Assembly: GCA_023401595.1 (NCBI GenBank)
Contig: JAEXDQ010000007.1
Span: 1-64,000 of the forward strand
DNA: 64,000 bases
Source of the DNA: Spirochaetota bacterium
GTDB taxonomy: Bacteria > Spirochaetota > Spirochaetia > Sphaerochaetales > Sphaerochaetaceae
Direction of reading: 5' to 3'
Part shown: in pieces, positions 16,721 through 26,300 of the stretch
Layout of the letters: every line of letters begins with the position of its first letter
Position numbering within the stretch: position 1 is the first letter of the stretch
Program-made: the position numbers and the translations under genes
The notes under the pieces: generated by a model
The model's input: the letters and a program-made list of their open reading frames with translations, nothing else
The model's database searches: none
Told to the model about the DNA's origin: nothing

Positions 16721-17806
16721 CTACTTGTACAAACCGGGAAGCTGGGAATCGGCGACCTTGATTTCGCCGCTCTTGATCTTCTCATAGACTTTGGCGACTT
16801 CGGCCTGCACATCGGCGGAGAGGTTCGGGTTTTCTACCGGAATACCGATACCGTTGTTGGTGGCATTCAGGCGAAGAATCTGTCCGGCGGGGAATTTCCC
16901 GTTCAGCTCATCGACGATCATGTCATAGGAAGCACGGTCGAGATACTTCATGGCGGAAGTCAGGATGACGGACTTGCCGCTGGGGAGGATACCCTCGGAA
17001 TACTGGTCTACGTCGACGCCGACGATCCACACGTCCTGTCCAGCGGAAACACGGCTCTTGGCTTCGTTGATCGCGCCGACACCTACGCCGCCGGCGGCTG
17101 CGAAGATAACCTTGACGCCTTTGTCGAACATGGAGGCCGCAATCTGCTGACCAGCGGCGATGTTGTCGAAGGAACCCTGGTAGAGATCATTTTCCTGCTT
17201 GAGGGTAATCTTGGTGCCGTAGTTTTCGTTGGCGTACTTGATGCCCTGCTGCCAGCCCCAGTTGAACTTCTGGACGGCGGGAATCTCCATGCCGCCGATG
17301 AAACCGAATTCGGCGTTCTGCATCTGCAAAGCGGCGGCGATACCGGCGAGGAAGCCGGATTCCTGTTCGGCCCAGTACAGGGCGACTACGTTCGGTTCAA
17401 TCCTGAAGGTGGCGTAATCAGCGGTATGGGGTTCGCCGTCGAGAATGACAAACTTGGCGTCCTTCCACTTGTCCTGCGCTTCATAGACCGCGGTCTCGAA
17501 CTTGAAACCGGGGCAGACGATGAACTTGTAGCCGGCGTCGTAGAGGTTCCCCATTTCCTTCAGATAGTCGGCTTCGGTGGTGCCGGCGGGCTTGAGGTAT
17601 TTTACATCGAGGCCGAATTCATCTCCGGCGCGCTTGATACCTTCCCAAGTCCCCTGATTAAAGGATTTGTCATCAATGGTACCGGCATCAGTAACCATAC
17701 CCACCCTAAGGCTCTGTTTCGCGGCAGTGGCTTCTTTACCGCCCTGAGCGAAAACGAAAGAACCAAGCATCAATAGTACACAGAGTACAACAGCAAACTT
17801 CTTCAT
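16721..17806 (-). CDS. BMP family nucleoside-binding protein
   Basis: 361 residues. A signal peptide (MKKFAVVLCVLLMLGSFVFA, then QGGKEA) has no lipobox Cys at the cleavage site, so a soluble periplasmic form is likely. The mature protein is a Bmp/Med-type binding protein: VGMVTDAGTIDDKSFNQGTW is the hallmark N-terminal block, followed by VCPGF, GFIGGMEIPAVQKF and the VGVDVDQ motif. The family (TmpC of Treponema, Med, BmpA) binds nucleosides. It is the first gene of the four-gene importer operon, with a strong promoter 40-65 bases upstream and a stabilising hairpin downstream. Confidence 0.92.
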   Translation of the reverse strand: MKKFAVVLCVLLMLGSFVFAQGGKEATAAKQSLRVGMVTDAGTIDDKSFNQGTWEGIKRAGDEFGLDVKYLKPAGTTEADYLKEMGNLYDAGYKFIVCPGFKFETAVYEAQDKWKDAKFVILDGEPHTADYATFRIEPNVVALYWAEQESGFLAGIAAALQMQNAEFGFIGGMEIPAVQKFNWGWQQGIKYANENYGTKITLKQENDLYQGSFDNIAAGQQIAASMFDKGVKVIFAAAGGVGVGAINEAKSRVSAGQDVWIVGVDVDQYSEGILPSGKSVILTSAMKYLDRASYDMIVDELNGKFPAGQILRLNATNNGIGIPVENPNLSADVQAEVAKVYEKIKSGEIKVADSQLPGLYK

Positions 17807-17842
17807 GTGTTTTCTCCTGTCAAGAGTATATTTGTAGTTACC

Positions 17843-17871
17843 ATTCTACAGGTCATCTACTACGGTGTCAA
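17843..17871 (-). promoter_or_regulatory. Strong sigma-70 promoter of the nucleoside importer operon
   Basis: TTGACA (17866-17871), a 17-base spacer and TAGAAT (17843-17848) on the minus strand, 37 bases before the binding-protein start codon. Upstream, 17872-18083 holds no supported gene. Confidence 0.85.
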
Positions 17872-18079
17872 ATGATAAGCATATGCGAACCGTTGTATAT
17901 TTGTTGCAACAACCATCGACGGCAAATAGACGTACAACAGAATTGCAACATACGGAAACAATCGGAGGTCGAAAAAAATGGGAATTTTTATCCGCCATTG
18001 ACGAGGAAGCCCGATCCGTCCGCCTTCCATATATATATACATATCGATACCGGACAATCCGATGCGGCACAGCGACAGC

Positions 18080-18119
18080 CCTCCGTCAAAAAACATGGGC
18101 CCTGGAGAACAGAGCCCAT
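18080..18119 (-). terminator. Rho-independent terminator after the GH105 gene
   Basis: On the minus strand CATGGGC and GCCCATG pair across a 13-base loop and are followed by six T. A second small hairpin (GTCCGC, AAA, GCGGAC) lies just before it at 18121-18135. Confidence 0.8.
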
Positions 18120-18185
18120 GCGTCCGCAAAGCGGACATCGAGGTAGAAATAGAGGAAAGCGGGCAAACCGCCTCTGCACGAACAG

Positions 18186-19304
18186 CTATTGGCGTTCTTC
18201 CTCTATGCAGGCAAGAATAAACGGACCGACTCCCTTGAAGTCGTCCTCTACGACCGGCTCCAGCACATAGTAACGGAAGGAACCGTCGCGATACGGATTG
18301 CCACCCAAGCCGGCGACGGAACAGATGCCGCCCAAATGCAACTCGCCGGACGAATCCTCGCGAAGATACTTGTCGCGGATGCCCCGCATGCCTTTTCGGG
18401 CCGAAGCGACGCAGACTTCGGGATTTTCAAGAATACCAAGCCGCGAGGCCTTGAAGAGACTATAGCAGAACATCGACGACGCGGAAGTCTCAAGGTAGTT
18501 CCCCTTGCGGCCGGCTTCATCGACCACCTGCCACCACATACCGCTTGGATCCTGGAACTTCAGGACCGCGGCGAGCAATTTCCGCAGCACCGACTTCAAG
18601 TCGGGGACCGAGGCATGATTCTCCGGTAGATAGTCGAGGACGTCGAGGATCGCCATACAGTACCAACCGATGGCCCGCCCCCAGAAATGGGGGGAACAAC
18701 CGGTTTCGATATTCGACCAACGCTGCCCCCGGGATTCATCCCAAGCGTGATAGAGCAGACCGGTCTTCGAATCCAACAGCTTTTCATAGGTGACGAGCAA
18801 CTGGGAGCAAACATCGTCGAACGCACCGTCGTCACCGAAAACAGCGCTGTATTCAACATTGAAGGGTCCTTGCATATACAACCCGTCGAGCCAGACCTGC
18901 CAAGGATATATCTCCTTGTGCCAATACGGACCGGCAAGGGTCCGCGGCTGGTGCTTCAACTGGGACTTGAGCCTGTCGGCGGCCAGCTTGAAGCGTTCTT
19001 CGCCCGATTTCGTGTAGAAGGAAAAAAGATTCCGTCCGGCGTTGATCTGGTCGAGGTTGAACTCACCTTCCCGGTAGGTGGCGATGGCGCCGTCTCCGGC
19101 GATCAGCGGATTGTACATCGAATAGCCCCAGTCATAATAGGAAGCGTCTCCGACGATCTCACCGACCATCATGGAGGCCATGACGACCAATCCATGCTCG
19201 TAATGCCATTTCATCATTCCAGGTCGATAACGGCTGATGACAGAATCCGCCATCCGCCGGGAAAGTGTCCTTGTAGTATCGAATCGCATGTCGCACATCC
19301 CCAT
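18186..19304 (-). CDS. GH105 unsaturated rhamnogalacturonyl/glucuronyl hydrolase
   Basis: 373 residues, the length of Bacillus YteR. This (alpha/alpha)6-barrel family removes the unsaturated uronic acid left by pectate or rhamnogalacturonan lyases. Visible family features are WHYEHGLVVMA, YPWQVWLDGLYMQGP (the Asp is the catalytic acid/base), RGQRWSNIETGCSPHFWGRAIGWY in pieces, and GGNPYRDGSFRYYV. No signal peptide is present, so it acts in the cytoplasm on imported oligosaccharides. The start is uncertain: the ATG at 19304 gives the family length, with a GTG at 19358 in frame. The importer genes lie just upstream on the same strand, but a terminator separates them. Confidence 0.88.
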   Translation of the reverse strand: MGMCDMRFDTTRTLSRRMADSVISRYRPGMMKWHYEHGLVVMASMMVGEIVGDASYYDWGYSMYNPLIAGDGAIATYREGEFNLDQINAGRNLFSFYTKSGEERFKLAADRLKSQLKHQPRTLAGPYWHKEIYPWQVWLDGLYMQGPFNVEYSAVFGDDGAFDDVCSQLLVTYEKLLDSKTGLLYHAWDESRGQRWSNIETGCSPHFWGRAIGWYCMAILDVLDYLPENHASVPDLKSVLRKLLAAVLKFQDPSGMWWQVVDEAGRKGNYLETSASSMFCYSLFKASRLGILENPEVCVASARKGMRGIRDKYLREDSSGELHLGGICSVAGLGGNPYRDGSFRYYVLEPVVEDDFKGVGPFILACIEEERQ

Positions 19305-19384
19305 GATTGTCTCTTGTCGCAGGTATTCACGTCCATACGGCGCGCGCGGCATGGACACGGTTCAAGATGTTTGAGAACCACAGT

Positions 19385-19424
19385 CGAAAAGCACGACGGC
19401 CGCCCCGCTAGAGAGCGGCCGCCG
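19385..19424 (-). terminator. Terminator of the oligosaccharide importer operon
   Basis: On the minus strand CGGCGGCCGC pairs with GCGGCCGTCG (one G-U) and TGCTTTTCG follows, about 60 bases after the binding-protein stop codon. Confidence 0.7.
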
Positions 19425-19484
19425 ATCAATGACCCGGAAGTGAACCGCGGAATTCATCGAACCCCGCGGAACACTACGACGGAT

Positions 19485-21062
19485 TTACTTGAGCAGGTTG
19501 TTCTCCTGAGCGAAAGCGACGCCGGCTTCTTCCCAGGCCTTTCCGCCGATCTTGTCGAACTCGGCGATCCATGCGTTCCAGTTGTCCTTGGTAAGCTGGC
19601 GCTTGCCGGTCAGGAACTCAAGAACGCCCTGTTCGTAGAAACGCTTGACGTCGGCGTTCGGAGCGGGCAACGTGTCGCAACCGATGGACGGAGTCCACTG
19701 GCGGCTCTGCATGTCGCGCAGTACGGTCAACGCGCTCATCGTCTTGCCGGAGACATCGCAGACATACTGCGGATACCGAGCGGCGAGTTCGATGTCGCTG
19801 TTGTAGAACACCATGTTCCTCAGCTGGGTGACGGTCTGGCCGTTCGGAGTGGAGAAACCGAGCTCAAGACCGGAATCGACGGGAACGCCGTTGGCGTCCT
19901 TCGTGTAGTTCACACCCTCGACGCCCCATCCGAGCAGATAGTAGCCTTCGTCGGAGGACATCCATTCGAGCAGACGGGCGATGGCGTCGGACTTGCCGGC
20001 CTTGTCAGCCTTGGCGGAAACGGCATAGATACGGTAGTTGGCGGTATACGGACCAACGGAAGCCTTGCCGTTCGGGCCCTTCGGAGGATCAACGATAACC
20101 CATTCGCCGTTGGGGAAGTTCTTGTCGAACGGAGCGTAGTTCGCCTTGGCGGCGTAGGCGGCGTTCTGTTCGCGCATGATACCGAACTTGCCCTGCTTCC
20201 AAGCGGCGCGGAAGTCATCCTTCTTGTACGCCATCCAGTTGGGGTCGATCACACCCTCGTCCTGCATCTGCTTGATGTAGACCATGGCGTCGTACATCTC
20301 GGCTTTCTTCAAGTTCAAACCGGCGGTGGCGGTGTTGAGGTCCCACGTACCTTCGACTCCAAACGCACCGTAGATGGGCTGGAAGCGACGGCCGAGGCCC
20401 TCTTCGTAGTTGTTCAGCTCAATGAAAGCGCCGAAACCGTAGGTGTCGTTCTTGCCGTTGCCGTCGGGATCGTTGAAGGTGAACGCCTTCATGACATCCA
20501 TCAGCTCGGAGGTGGTGGTAGGAACGGCAAGACCGAGTTTATCCAGCCAGTCCTTGCGGATCAGCAGACCTTCGTTCTTGATGATCGAACCGGGGGAAGC
20601 AAGGCCATAGGACTTGCCGTTGATGGTCGTGAACGCAATGCTGTCAGCGTCGTACTGCACGGCAGTGCGGGTAGGCATCTTGGCGTACAGCTCATCGACG
20701 GGAGCGACCAAGCCCTGCTGCACGAGACGCTTCCATGCGTCGCGGCGGACCATGAAGAGGTCGGGCAGGTTGTTGGCGGCGCCGGCGGCCTGGATCTTGA
20801 CATCCTGGTCGCTTTCATTGGAAGGCAGAGCGGTCAACTTGAGGTCGATGTTCAGCTTGTCCTTGATGATCTGATAGCCGATCCAATCGGCCGGGGGAGG
20901 TCCGGCTTCAGTAATGGCCGCGCCATACCACAAGTCGATAGTCACGGGAGCCGTGCTTGTCACCGTAGCCTTCGCCTCGGATCCGCCCTGGGCGAACACG
21001 GGGACCGCGACCAGAGCGAGCAACGCGATAATCGCCGCGATAGTCAGCAGATGTTTTTTCAT
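19485..21062 (-). CDS. Oligosaccharide-binding protein, LplA/YtcQ-like
   Basis: 525 residues. The signal peptide ends in FAQGGSEA without a lipobox, the same style as the BMP protein. The mature sequence is a large cluster B/LplA-type solute-binding protein: TIDLWYGAAITEAGPPPADW, LPDLFMVRRDAWKRLVQQG, GLLIRKDWLDKLG and DPDGNGKNDTYGFGA in order. Such proteins feed YtcP/YteP-type importers for pectin-derived or other complex oligosaccharides. A strong TAAGGAGGAATAACC ribosome-binding site precedes the ATG. It is the last gene of the operon and is preceded by a hairpin that may set its expression apart from the permeases. The precise sugar is inferred from the nearby pectin genes. Confidence 0.9.
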   Translation of the reverse strand: MKKHLLTIAAIIALLALVAVPVFAQGGSEAKATVTSTAPVTIDLWYGAAITEAGPPPADWIGYQIIKDKLNIDLKLTALPSNESDQDVKIQAAGAANNLPDLFMVRRDAWKRLVQQGLVAPVDELYAKMPTRTAVQYDADSIAFTTINGKSYGLASPGSIIKNEGLLIRKDWLDKLGLAVPTTTSELMDVMKAFTFNDPDGNGKNDTYGFGAFIELNNYEEGLGRRFQPIYGAFGVEGTWDLNTATAGLNLKKAEMYDAMVYIKQMQDEGVIDPNWMAYKKDDFRAAWKQGKFGIMREQNAAYAAKANYAPFDKNFPNGEWVIVDPPKGPNGKASVGPYTANYRIYAVSAKADKAGKSDAIARLLEWMSSDEGYYLLGWGVEGVNYTKDANGVPVDSGLELGFSTPNGQTVTQLRNMVFYNSDIELAARYPQYVCDVSGKTMSALTVLRDMQSRQWTPSIGCDTLPAPNADVKRFYEQGVLEFLTGKRQLTKDNWNAWIAEFDKIGGKAWEEAGVAFAQENNLLK

Positions 21063-21132
21063 GGTTATTCCTCCTTACATGGAACCCAATCAATTTGTAT
21101 CGCCGGCCGGATATCGAATCCGACCGGTTCAC

Positions 21133-21159
21133 TTTCCCCGTCGTAATCCACGGCGGGGA
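21133..21159 (-). promoter_or_regulatory. Hairpin between permease and binding-protein genes
   Basis: TTCCCCG(N)CG pairs with CG(N)CGGGGAA around a short loop. No T run follows. It could protect the 5' end of a processed binding-protein mRNA. Confidence 0.6.
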
Positions 21160-21171
21160 ACAAAGCCACCA

Positions 21172-22080
21172 TCAACCCTTCACGGACCCGAGCAATGTGC
21201 CCTTGGTGAAGTATTTCTGAATGAACGGATAGGCGATGATCATCGGAATGGCGCTCATGAACACCGACGCGGCCTTGATAGCCGCGATCGGAGCCTCGCC
21301 GAACGCATTGACCTCGACATATTCATTCATACCGGACGCCATCAGGATATTTCGCAGCAGAATCGGCAACGGCTGCAGATCGTTCCTGTTCAAATACAGC
21401 ATGGCGTGGAAGAAATCGTTCCAGAACGACACCCCGTAGAACAGTCCCACGGTCAGGATGATCGCCTTGGACAGCGGAAGCACGATCCGAATCAGAACGC
21501 CGATCTCGGTACAACCGTCGATCCTCGCCGACTCCTTCAGCTCGTTCGGAATCCCTTCGAAGAACGAACGCATGATGATACAGTTGTACGTGCTGATCGC
21601 CCCGGGAAGGAACACCGCCACCAGCTTGTCGATCAATCCCAGGTGGGTGACCAACAGGTAGGACGGAATCATGCCTACGTTGAACACGTACGGAACGATA
21701 ATCAGCAGATTCAGCCATTTGCGCCCCGGCAGCGTCTGCACGGAAAGCACGTAGGCGAGCGGAATAGTCAGCAGCAGGGAACAGGCGACTCCCATTACCA
21801 GAATCTTCAGGCTGTTCGCGAACGCCATGATGAACCCGTTGTTGCCCAACAAAGCCTTGTACGCCGCGGTGGACCAGTTCCAAGGCATCAGGAACATGCC
21901 CTCGACATTGCTGCCGATGAAATCGTTCGGCCTGAACGACAGGGTGATGGTACTCCACATCGGAATGGCGATGATGAACAGCATCAGCCACAGGAAGATA
22001 TCCACTAGAATATAGAATGACTTGTCGGCGCCGGTCAGCCGGACCGTAGTGCCCTTGATCACATGATGTTTCTTTGCCAT
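21172..22080 (-). CDS. Oligosaccharide ABC importer permease, YtcP/LplC-like
   Basis: 302 residues with six predicted helices of the MalG-type permease family. The EAA-like loop is ESARIDGCTEIGVLIRIVLPLSKAI, split by the usual Gly. WSTITLSFRPNDFIGS and the C-terminal PFIQKYFTKGTLLGSVKG are typical of YtcP/LplC. The start at 22080 (MAKKHHV) has a GGAGGGGGAAGAG region before it; longer in-frame starts read through the upstream permease. It forms the membrane channel with the neighbouring permease. No ATPase lies in this operon, so a shared MsmK-type ATPase elsewhere is implied. Confidence 0.92.
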   Translation of the reverse strand: MAKKHHVIKGTTVRLTGADKSFYILVDIFLWLMLFIIAIPMWSTITLSFRPNDFIGSNVEGMFLMPWNWSTAAYKALLGNNGFIMAFANSLKILVMGVACSLLLTIPLAYVLSVQTLPGRKWLNLLIIVPYVFNVGMIPSYLLVTHLGLIDKLVAVFLPGAISTYNCIIMRSFFEGIPNELKESARIDGCTEIGVLIRIVLPLSKAIILTVGLFYGVSFWNDFFHAMLYLNRNDLQPLPILLRNILMASGMNEYVEVNAFGEAPIAAIKAASVFMSAIPMIIAYPFIQKYFTKGTLLGSVKG

Positions 22081-22097
22081 GTCTCTTCCCCCTCCCC

Positions 22098-23030
22098 TTA
22101 GAACAACGAAGATCCGGAGATCTTCTTGGTCAGCCTGTTGGACAGGAAGATCAGCAGCATACCGATCACACCCTTGAAAAGACCGACGGCGGTGGCGAGG
22201 CCGAACTGGAATTCCAGCAAGCCCTGACGATATACCCATGTGTCGATGATATCGCCCACGCTGTATACCGCGGGAGAATAGAGCATGAACAGCTGGTTGA
22301 AGCCGGCGTCCAGGATGGTGCCGATCTTCAGCAACAGGACGGTCACGATAACGGGAGCTATGGACGGCAGGGTGATATATCTGACTCTCTGCCATGCGTT
22401 CGCGCCCTCGACCATGGCGGCTTCGAACAGGGACATGTCGATTCCCATCAACGCCGCTATGAAGATGATGGCGCTCCAACCCATCTCCTTCCATGCGTCC
22501 GACAGGATGACGATCCACGGGAACGCCTTGGTGTTGGTCAGGAAATCGATCGACTGCCCGCCAAAGAACTTGACCACGTCGTTGACAATACCGTCGCCGG
22601 GAGCCAGCAGCACCAGCAGGATACCGTACATGATGACCCAGGACAGGAAGTGCGGCAGGTACGTCAACGTCTGCACGACCTTACGCAGCTTGGTCCGCCG
22701 GCACTCATAGATGGTGATAGCCAGAATAATCGACAGCGGAAGGCTGAAGATGATCTTTCCGAAACTGTACATCAACGTATTGCGGAGCAGCTCCCAGAAA
22801 TAAAAGGAGTTGAAGAACGCCTTGAAATTGCCCAGGCCAATCCACTTGCTCCCCAACACCCCATCGAGCGCCATGTAGTCGCGAAACGCGATCTGTCCGT
22901 TCCAGATAGGTACGTATTTGAAAATGATGTAATAGATGAGTGGTATCGCCAAGATCGCGTATACGGCGCGATGGCGAATAATTTCCCGCAAGAGGGGACT
23001 TCTCTGCTTTAACTCCTTGGTCTTTGCCAT
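22098..23030 (-). CDS. Oligosaccharide ABC importer permease, YteP/LplB-like
   Basis: 310 residues, six predicted helices, MalF-type permease of the YteP/LplB group. It begins MAKTKELKQRSPLLREIIRH, with the family block AIPLIYYIIFKYVPIWNGQIAFRDY in the first helix region and the EAA-like loop EAAMVEGANAWQRVRYITLPS. TAGGAGAATT precedes the ATG. It is the first gene of the operon permease - permease - binding protein, 17 bases before the second permease. The AT-rich region upstream holds palindromes that could be operators for the regulator at 23.4-26.7 kb. Confidence 0.92.
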   Translation of the reverse strand: MAKTKELKQRSPLLREIIRHRAVYAILAIPLIYYIIFKYVPIWNGQIAFRDYMALDGVLGSKWIGLGNFKAFFNSFYFWELLRNTLMYSFGKIIFSLPLSIILAITIYECRRTKLRKVVQTLTYLPHFLSWVIMYGILLVLLAPGDGIVNDVVKFFGGQSIDFLTNTKAFPWIVILSDAWKEMGWSAIIFIAALMGIDMSLFEAAMVEGANAWQRVRYITLPSIAPVIVTVLLLKIGTILDAGFNQLFMLYSPAVYSVGDIIDTWVYRQGLLEFQFGLATAVGLFKGVIGMLLIFLSNRLTKKISGSSLF

Positions 23031-23178
23031 AATTCTCCTACCTCGATATATGTACCTTACACCTGCTTGCACAGAAAATGCAGAGAGCAAATTGTACTTT
23101 TCCGACTTTTCAACTTTTCTTTTTTAGGATGTGGTTTGTATATAATTATTTACTATACAATTAGATATAGTGAATTTG

Positions 23179-23192
23179 ATAAATATTTATCA
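23179..23192. promoter_or_regulatory. Perfect 14-bp palindrome upstream of the importer operon
   Basis: GATAAATATTTATC is self-complementary. It lies about 150 bases before the first permease gene, in AT-rich DNA that also holds TTGTAT and ATACAA arms (about 23136-23160). A regulator site is plausible; none is known. Confidence 0.4.
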
Positions 23193-23281
23193 GATTTAGA
23201 TGATGATGAATGAAAAAAAGCCCGACCGCAAAAGCCTCGCCAAAATCAGGCGATCGCATTCTCCTGCAATCGGGAAATTCT

Positions 23282-23297
23282 CTCCTTGATCAAGGAG
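23282..23297. promoter_or_regulatory. Perfect 16-bp palindrome after the regulator gene
   Basis: CTCCTTGATCAAGGAG is self-complementary, about 100 bases past the regulator stop codon. A looser inverted repeat (GTTCAGAAA with TTTCTGAAC) lies at about 23316-23350. Either could be part of transcription termination or an operator. Confidence 0.4.
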
Positions 23298-23393
23298 CAG
23301 CAGGATTCCTTCAACCGTTCAGAAAGAAAGGAGCCCTGTATTTCTGAACACATGACAGACACCTTTTCCCTGCCAAAGGCACAGAAGGCTCCT

Positions 23394-26300
23394 TTACCTC
23401 CCCCTCACCCTTCCGGGCGGACAGCCCTTCACCTTCTTGAATACGCGGCAGAAGTAGGCCTGGTCCTGGAAACCGGTGCGGGAGGCGACCTCGTTGATCG
23501 TCATGGCCGTCTGGCGGAGCATTTCGGAAGCGAGGTGGATGCGATAGCGGTTCAGGTAGTCCCATGGAGACAACCCGAGTTCCTTGCGGAAGATACGGGT
23601 CAGGTAATCTTCGCTGACGTTCACCGCCTCGGCCAGCTGCCAACGGGAAATCTGATTAGTAGCATGCTTGCACAGATACACGACGGCCCGCTTTACCAAT
23701 GCGCCGGTCAGGGGCGGCAGGATGTCGTCCCCGCCCAGCAGCCCTCGGATACGGGAGATGAATCCATCGCTTTCAGCCATGCAGGAATTGCAAATCAACA
23801 CACGGGGGAGCAGACATAGACGCTCGACATCGGCGGCGGCGAACGTATCCCGCATCAACAGGATCGGAACAGCCCCGCCGACATGGAGCTTGCGTATCGC
23901 CTCGATGTCATCGACCGATACGTCACGGGTAATGACAAACAGTCCGGGGGAGTAGTCTCCGACGACCGAAGCGTAATCATCCAGTCCCTCCAACGAAACA
24001 AAATCGCTGGAGGAAACGAGAGGGGCAAATCCGGCGGGGACTTCGCCGTACAGGAAAATAGCGCCGCCGCCGAATGATTGACCGACCGATTCTATGGCGT
24101 CACTCAGCGTAGCGGCGTTTTCCGGAGCGCCGAAACAGAGGAAGGGAATACGGTTCTTCGCCAAATCCTTGCGCAGGATACGCAACGCCGCGAGCGTTTC
24201 ATAACAGGCGTCCCCGGCATCCCACAGCAAGAAGGAAGGGGCGGTCAGCTGAGTTTCATCCCGTACAAGCTGGGAAGCAGGTACTTTTGCGAAAGCCGGG
24301 AACCCCGCGAGAAGCGGCTCCCCTTCCCGTTCAAGATCGGACACAAGATACCATACGGGCCCTTCGGCTTCCTGGGGAACCCTCGGGCTCTCCCCAGACA
24401 ATGTCGGCCAAGGAAACACACACCGTACAGAACTGGAATCCGCGGCGAAACCGCCGTCATGCATCATCATAATCCGTTCCGCCAGCAGGAAGCCAGGATC
24501 TTGCAGCATCAAGCGAGGATCCCACCCCGGTTCGGTGGATGTACAGACGAGCCCAAGCCCTTCGGGCGCCGATTGTACGGAAAGACGGCAGGAGCCTCCG
24601 TTCTGGACGATCAGCCGATTGATGATATCAAGTATCTGGGACAGCCTGGATTCATCGACCTTCACGACCGGAAGGCGGGAGGGAATATCCAGCGATATAC
24701 CGAGAACTCGACATTGTTCCTTCAACACCCGCACAGGGTCGCAGATGCGAGTATCCAACTCCAGCTCACCGGTCTGGGACAAGGTGAGGTCGATCAGGTG
24801 ATTCGCCTTCGACAATTCTTTTTCGATAGCCTGCGCCATCTCGATACGTGGTGTTTTAGCGGCATTATCCGTTTTTAGGATATCGACAAGCTGAAGAATC
24901 GCATGCAACGGATCGCGAAGGCCATCGCTGACGTTTGCAAAGAATTCAGTGCGGGAACGTTCGGCACGCTCCGCCTGCTCCCTGGCCCGGTTGGCGACCT
25001 CCAGCAGGAAGGTCCCTTTGATCGCGCTGCTGAGCGAGGAACGGAGTTCTTCAAACATCCCGCCGTCCCGGCTGATGGTCCGGATCACCAGGTATCCCAA
25101 GGGTTGGTTTTCCATGAACAACGGTTCGACGATGTAGATACCGCCTTTCAACCTGGCGCCGATATCGGGTGGCAACAGGTTCCTACGGGGGAACTCCTTC
25201 CTGACATCGGTCACGAAATCATTTGCGAAGCCTCCGACGAACTGGGAGAAATCCTCGTCTCCGTTGAGGACTACAAACGCGGCGTCGATTCCCAGCCCGG
25301 GAAGATGGGCGTGGAGGACTTCGGCCAGGCCGGAGAGGGAACGGATGCACAGCAGATCGCACTTGAGGGAATTCAACCTGCGGGCCCGTCTTCCCGCCTC
25401 GAAAGTATGGAGGTTGAAAACCCGGTTCTGAGTCTTGCCGATCAAGGGCTGAAGACGTTCCGCCACGAAAACCTTGAATTCTTCATCGACCGGCAGGAAC
25501 AAGCAGAACCAACGCAGCGCCTCGTACAACAGGTTGATATCCCCGTTCCGTCCGAAAAAATCAAACAACAATGCGACGAACCCCTGCTCCAACCGTTTGA
25601 ACTGCGAGGGATCATGGGAAACAGACGCCTCCAACGCCTCGTCTATCAACGGAAGGATCTTCTGATTCAGGCTTTCCTCAGTCAGATGGAAGGTCCTCTT
25701 CACCCATTTCAGGAATGTTTTTTTGTCGGTGATCATCGCCGCCGCTTTTTCCAGACCGCCGAGGGAGTCTTCACAGCCGCAGGAGCGGCGGACAAGCAAA
25801 TCGGCGGGGAGCAGGACGTCGGGGCTTCCCTGGTTCCATCTGTCGGATTGAAGCATCTGCCCCAGAGAATCCCATGCCATGACGCCCATCTGGGCGAAAG
25901 GCATGCCGACCGTGGTGCAGGGTACTCTGAGCAGCTGGCTTTCATGGCTGTCGTTGAAGCCGACGATTCGCAGGTCGTCGGGAATCACCACCCCCAGCTC
26001 CTCCAACCGTTTTCCCGCTCGGAACATCATGAGATCGCTGGCGCAGACAAGCGTGTCGAAATCCTTGCCGGGGACAAGGTTTCGTTCAATCACGAGCTGT
26101 TCAAGCGCCTGTTCCCCGGAGGACCAGGGGGTGGGATCGGAAATCAGGCGGTCGTCGATAGGTATATGGCATTCCCGCAAGGTGTCGAGATACGCATGGT
26201 ATCGATCTTCCGCGGAGAGATGGTTCTCAGGTCCGCGGATGAAGGCGATTTTCTTTGCGCCGTGAATACTGATGCAATGGAGTATCTCAGATTTCAGTCC

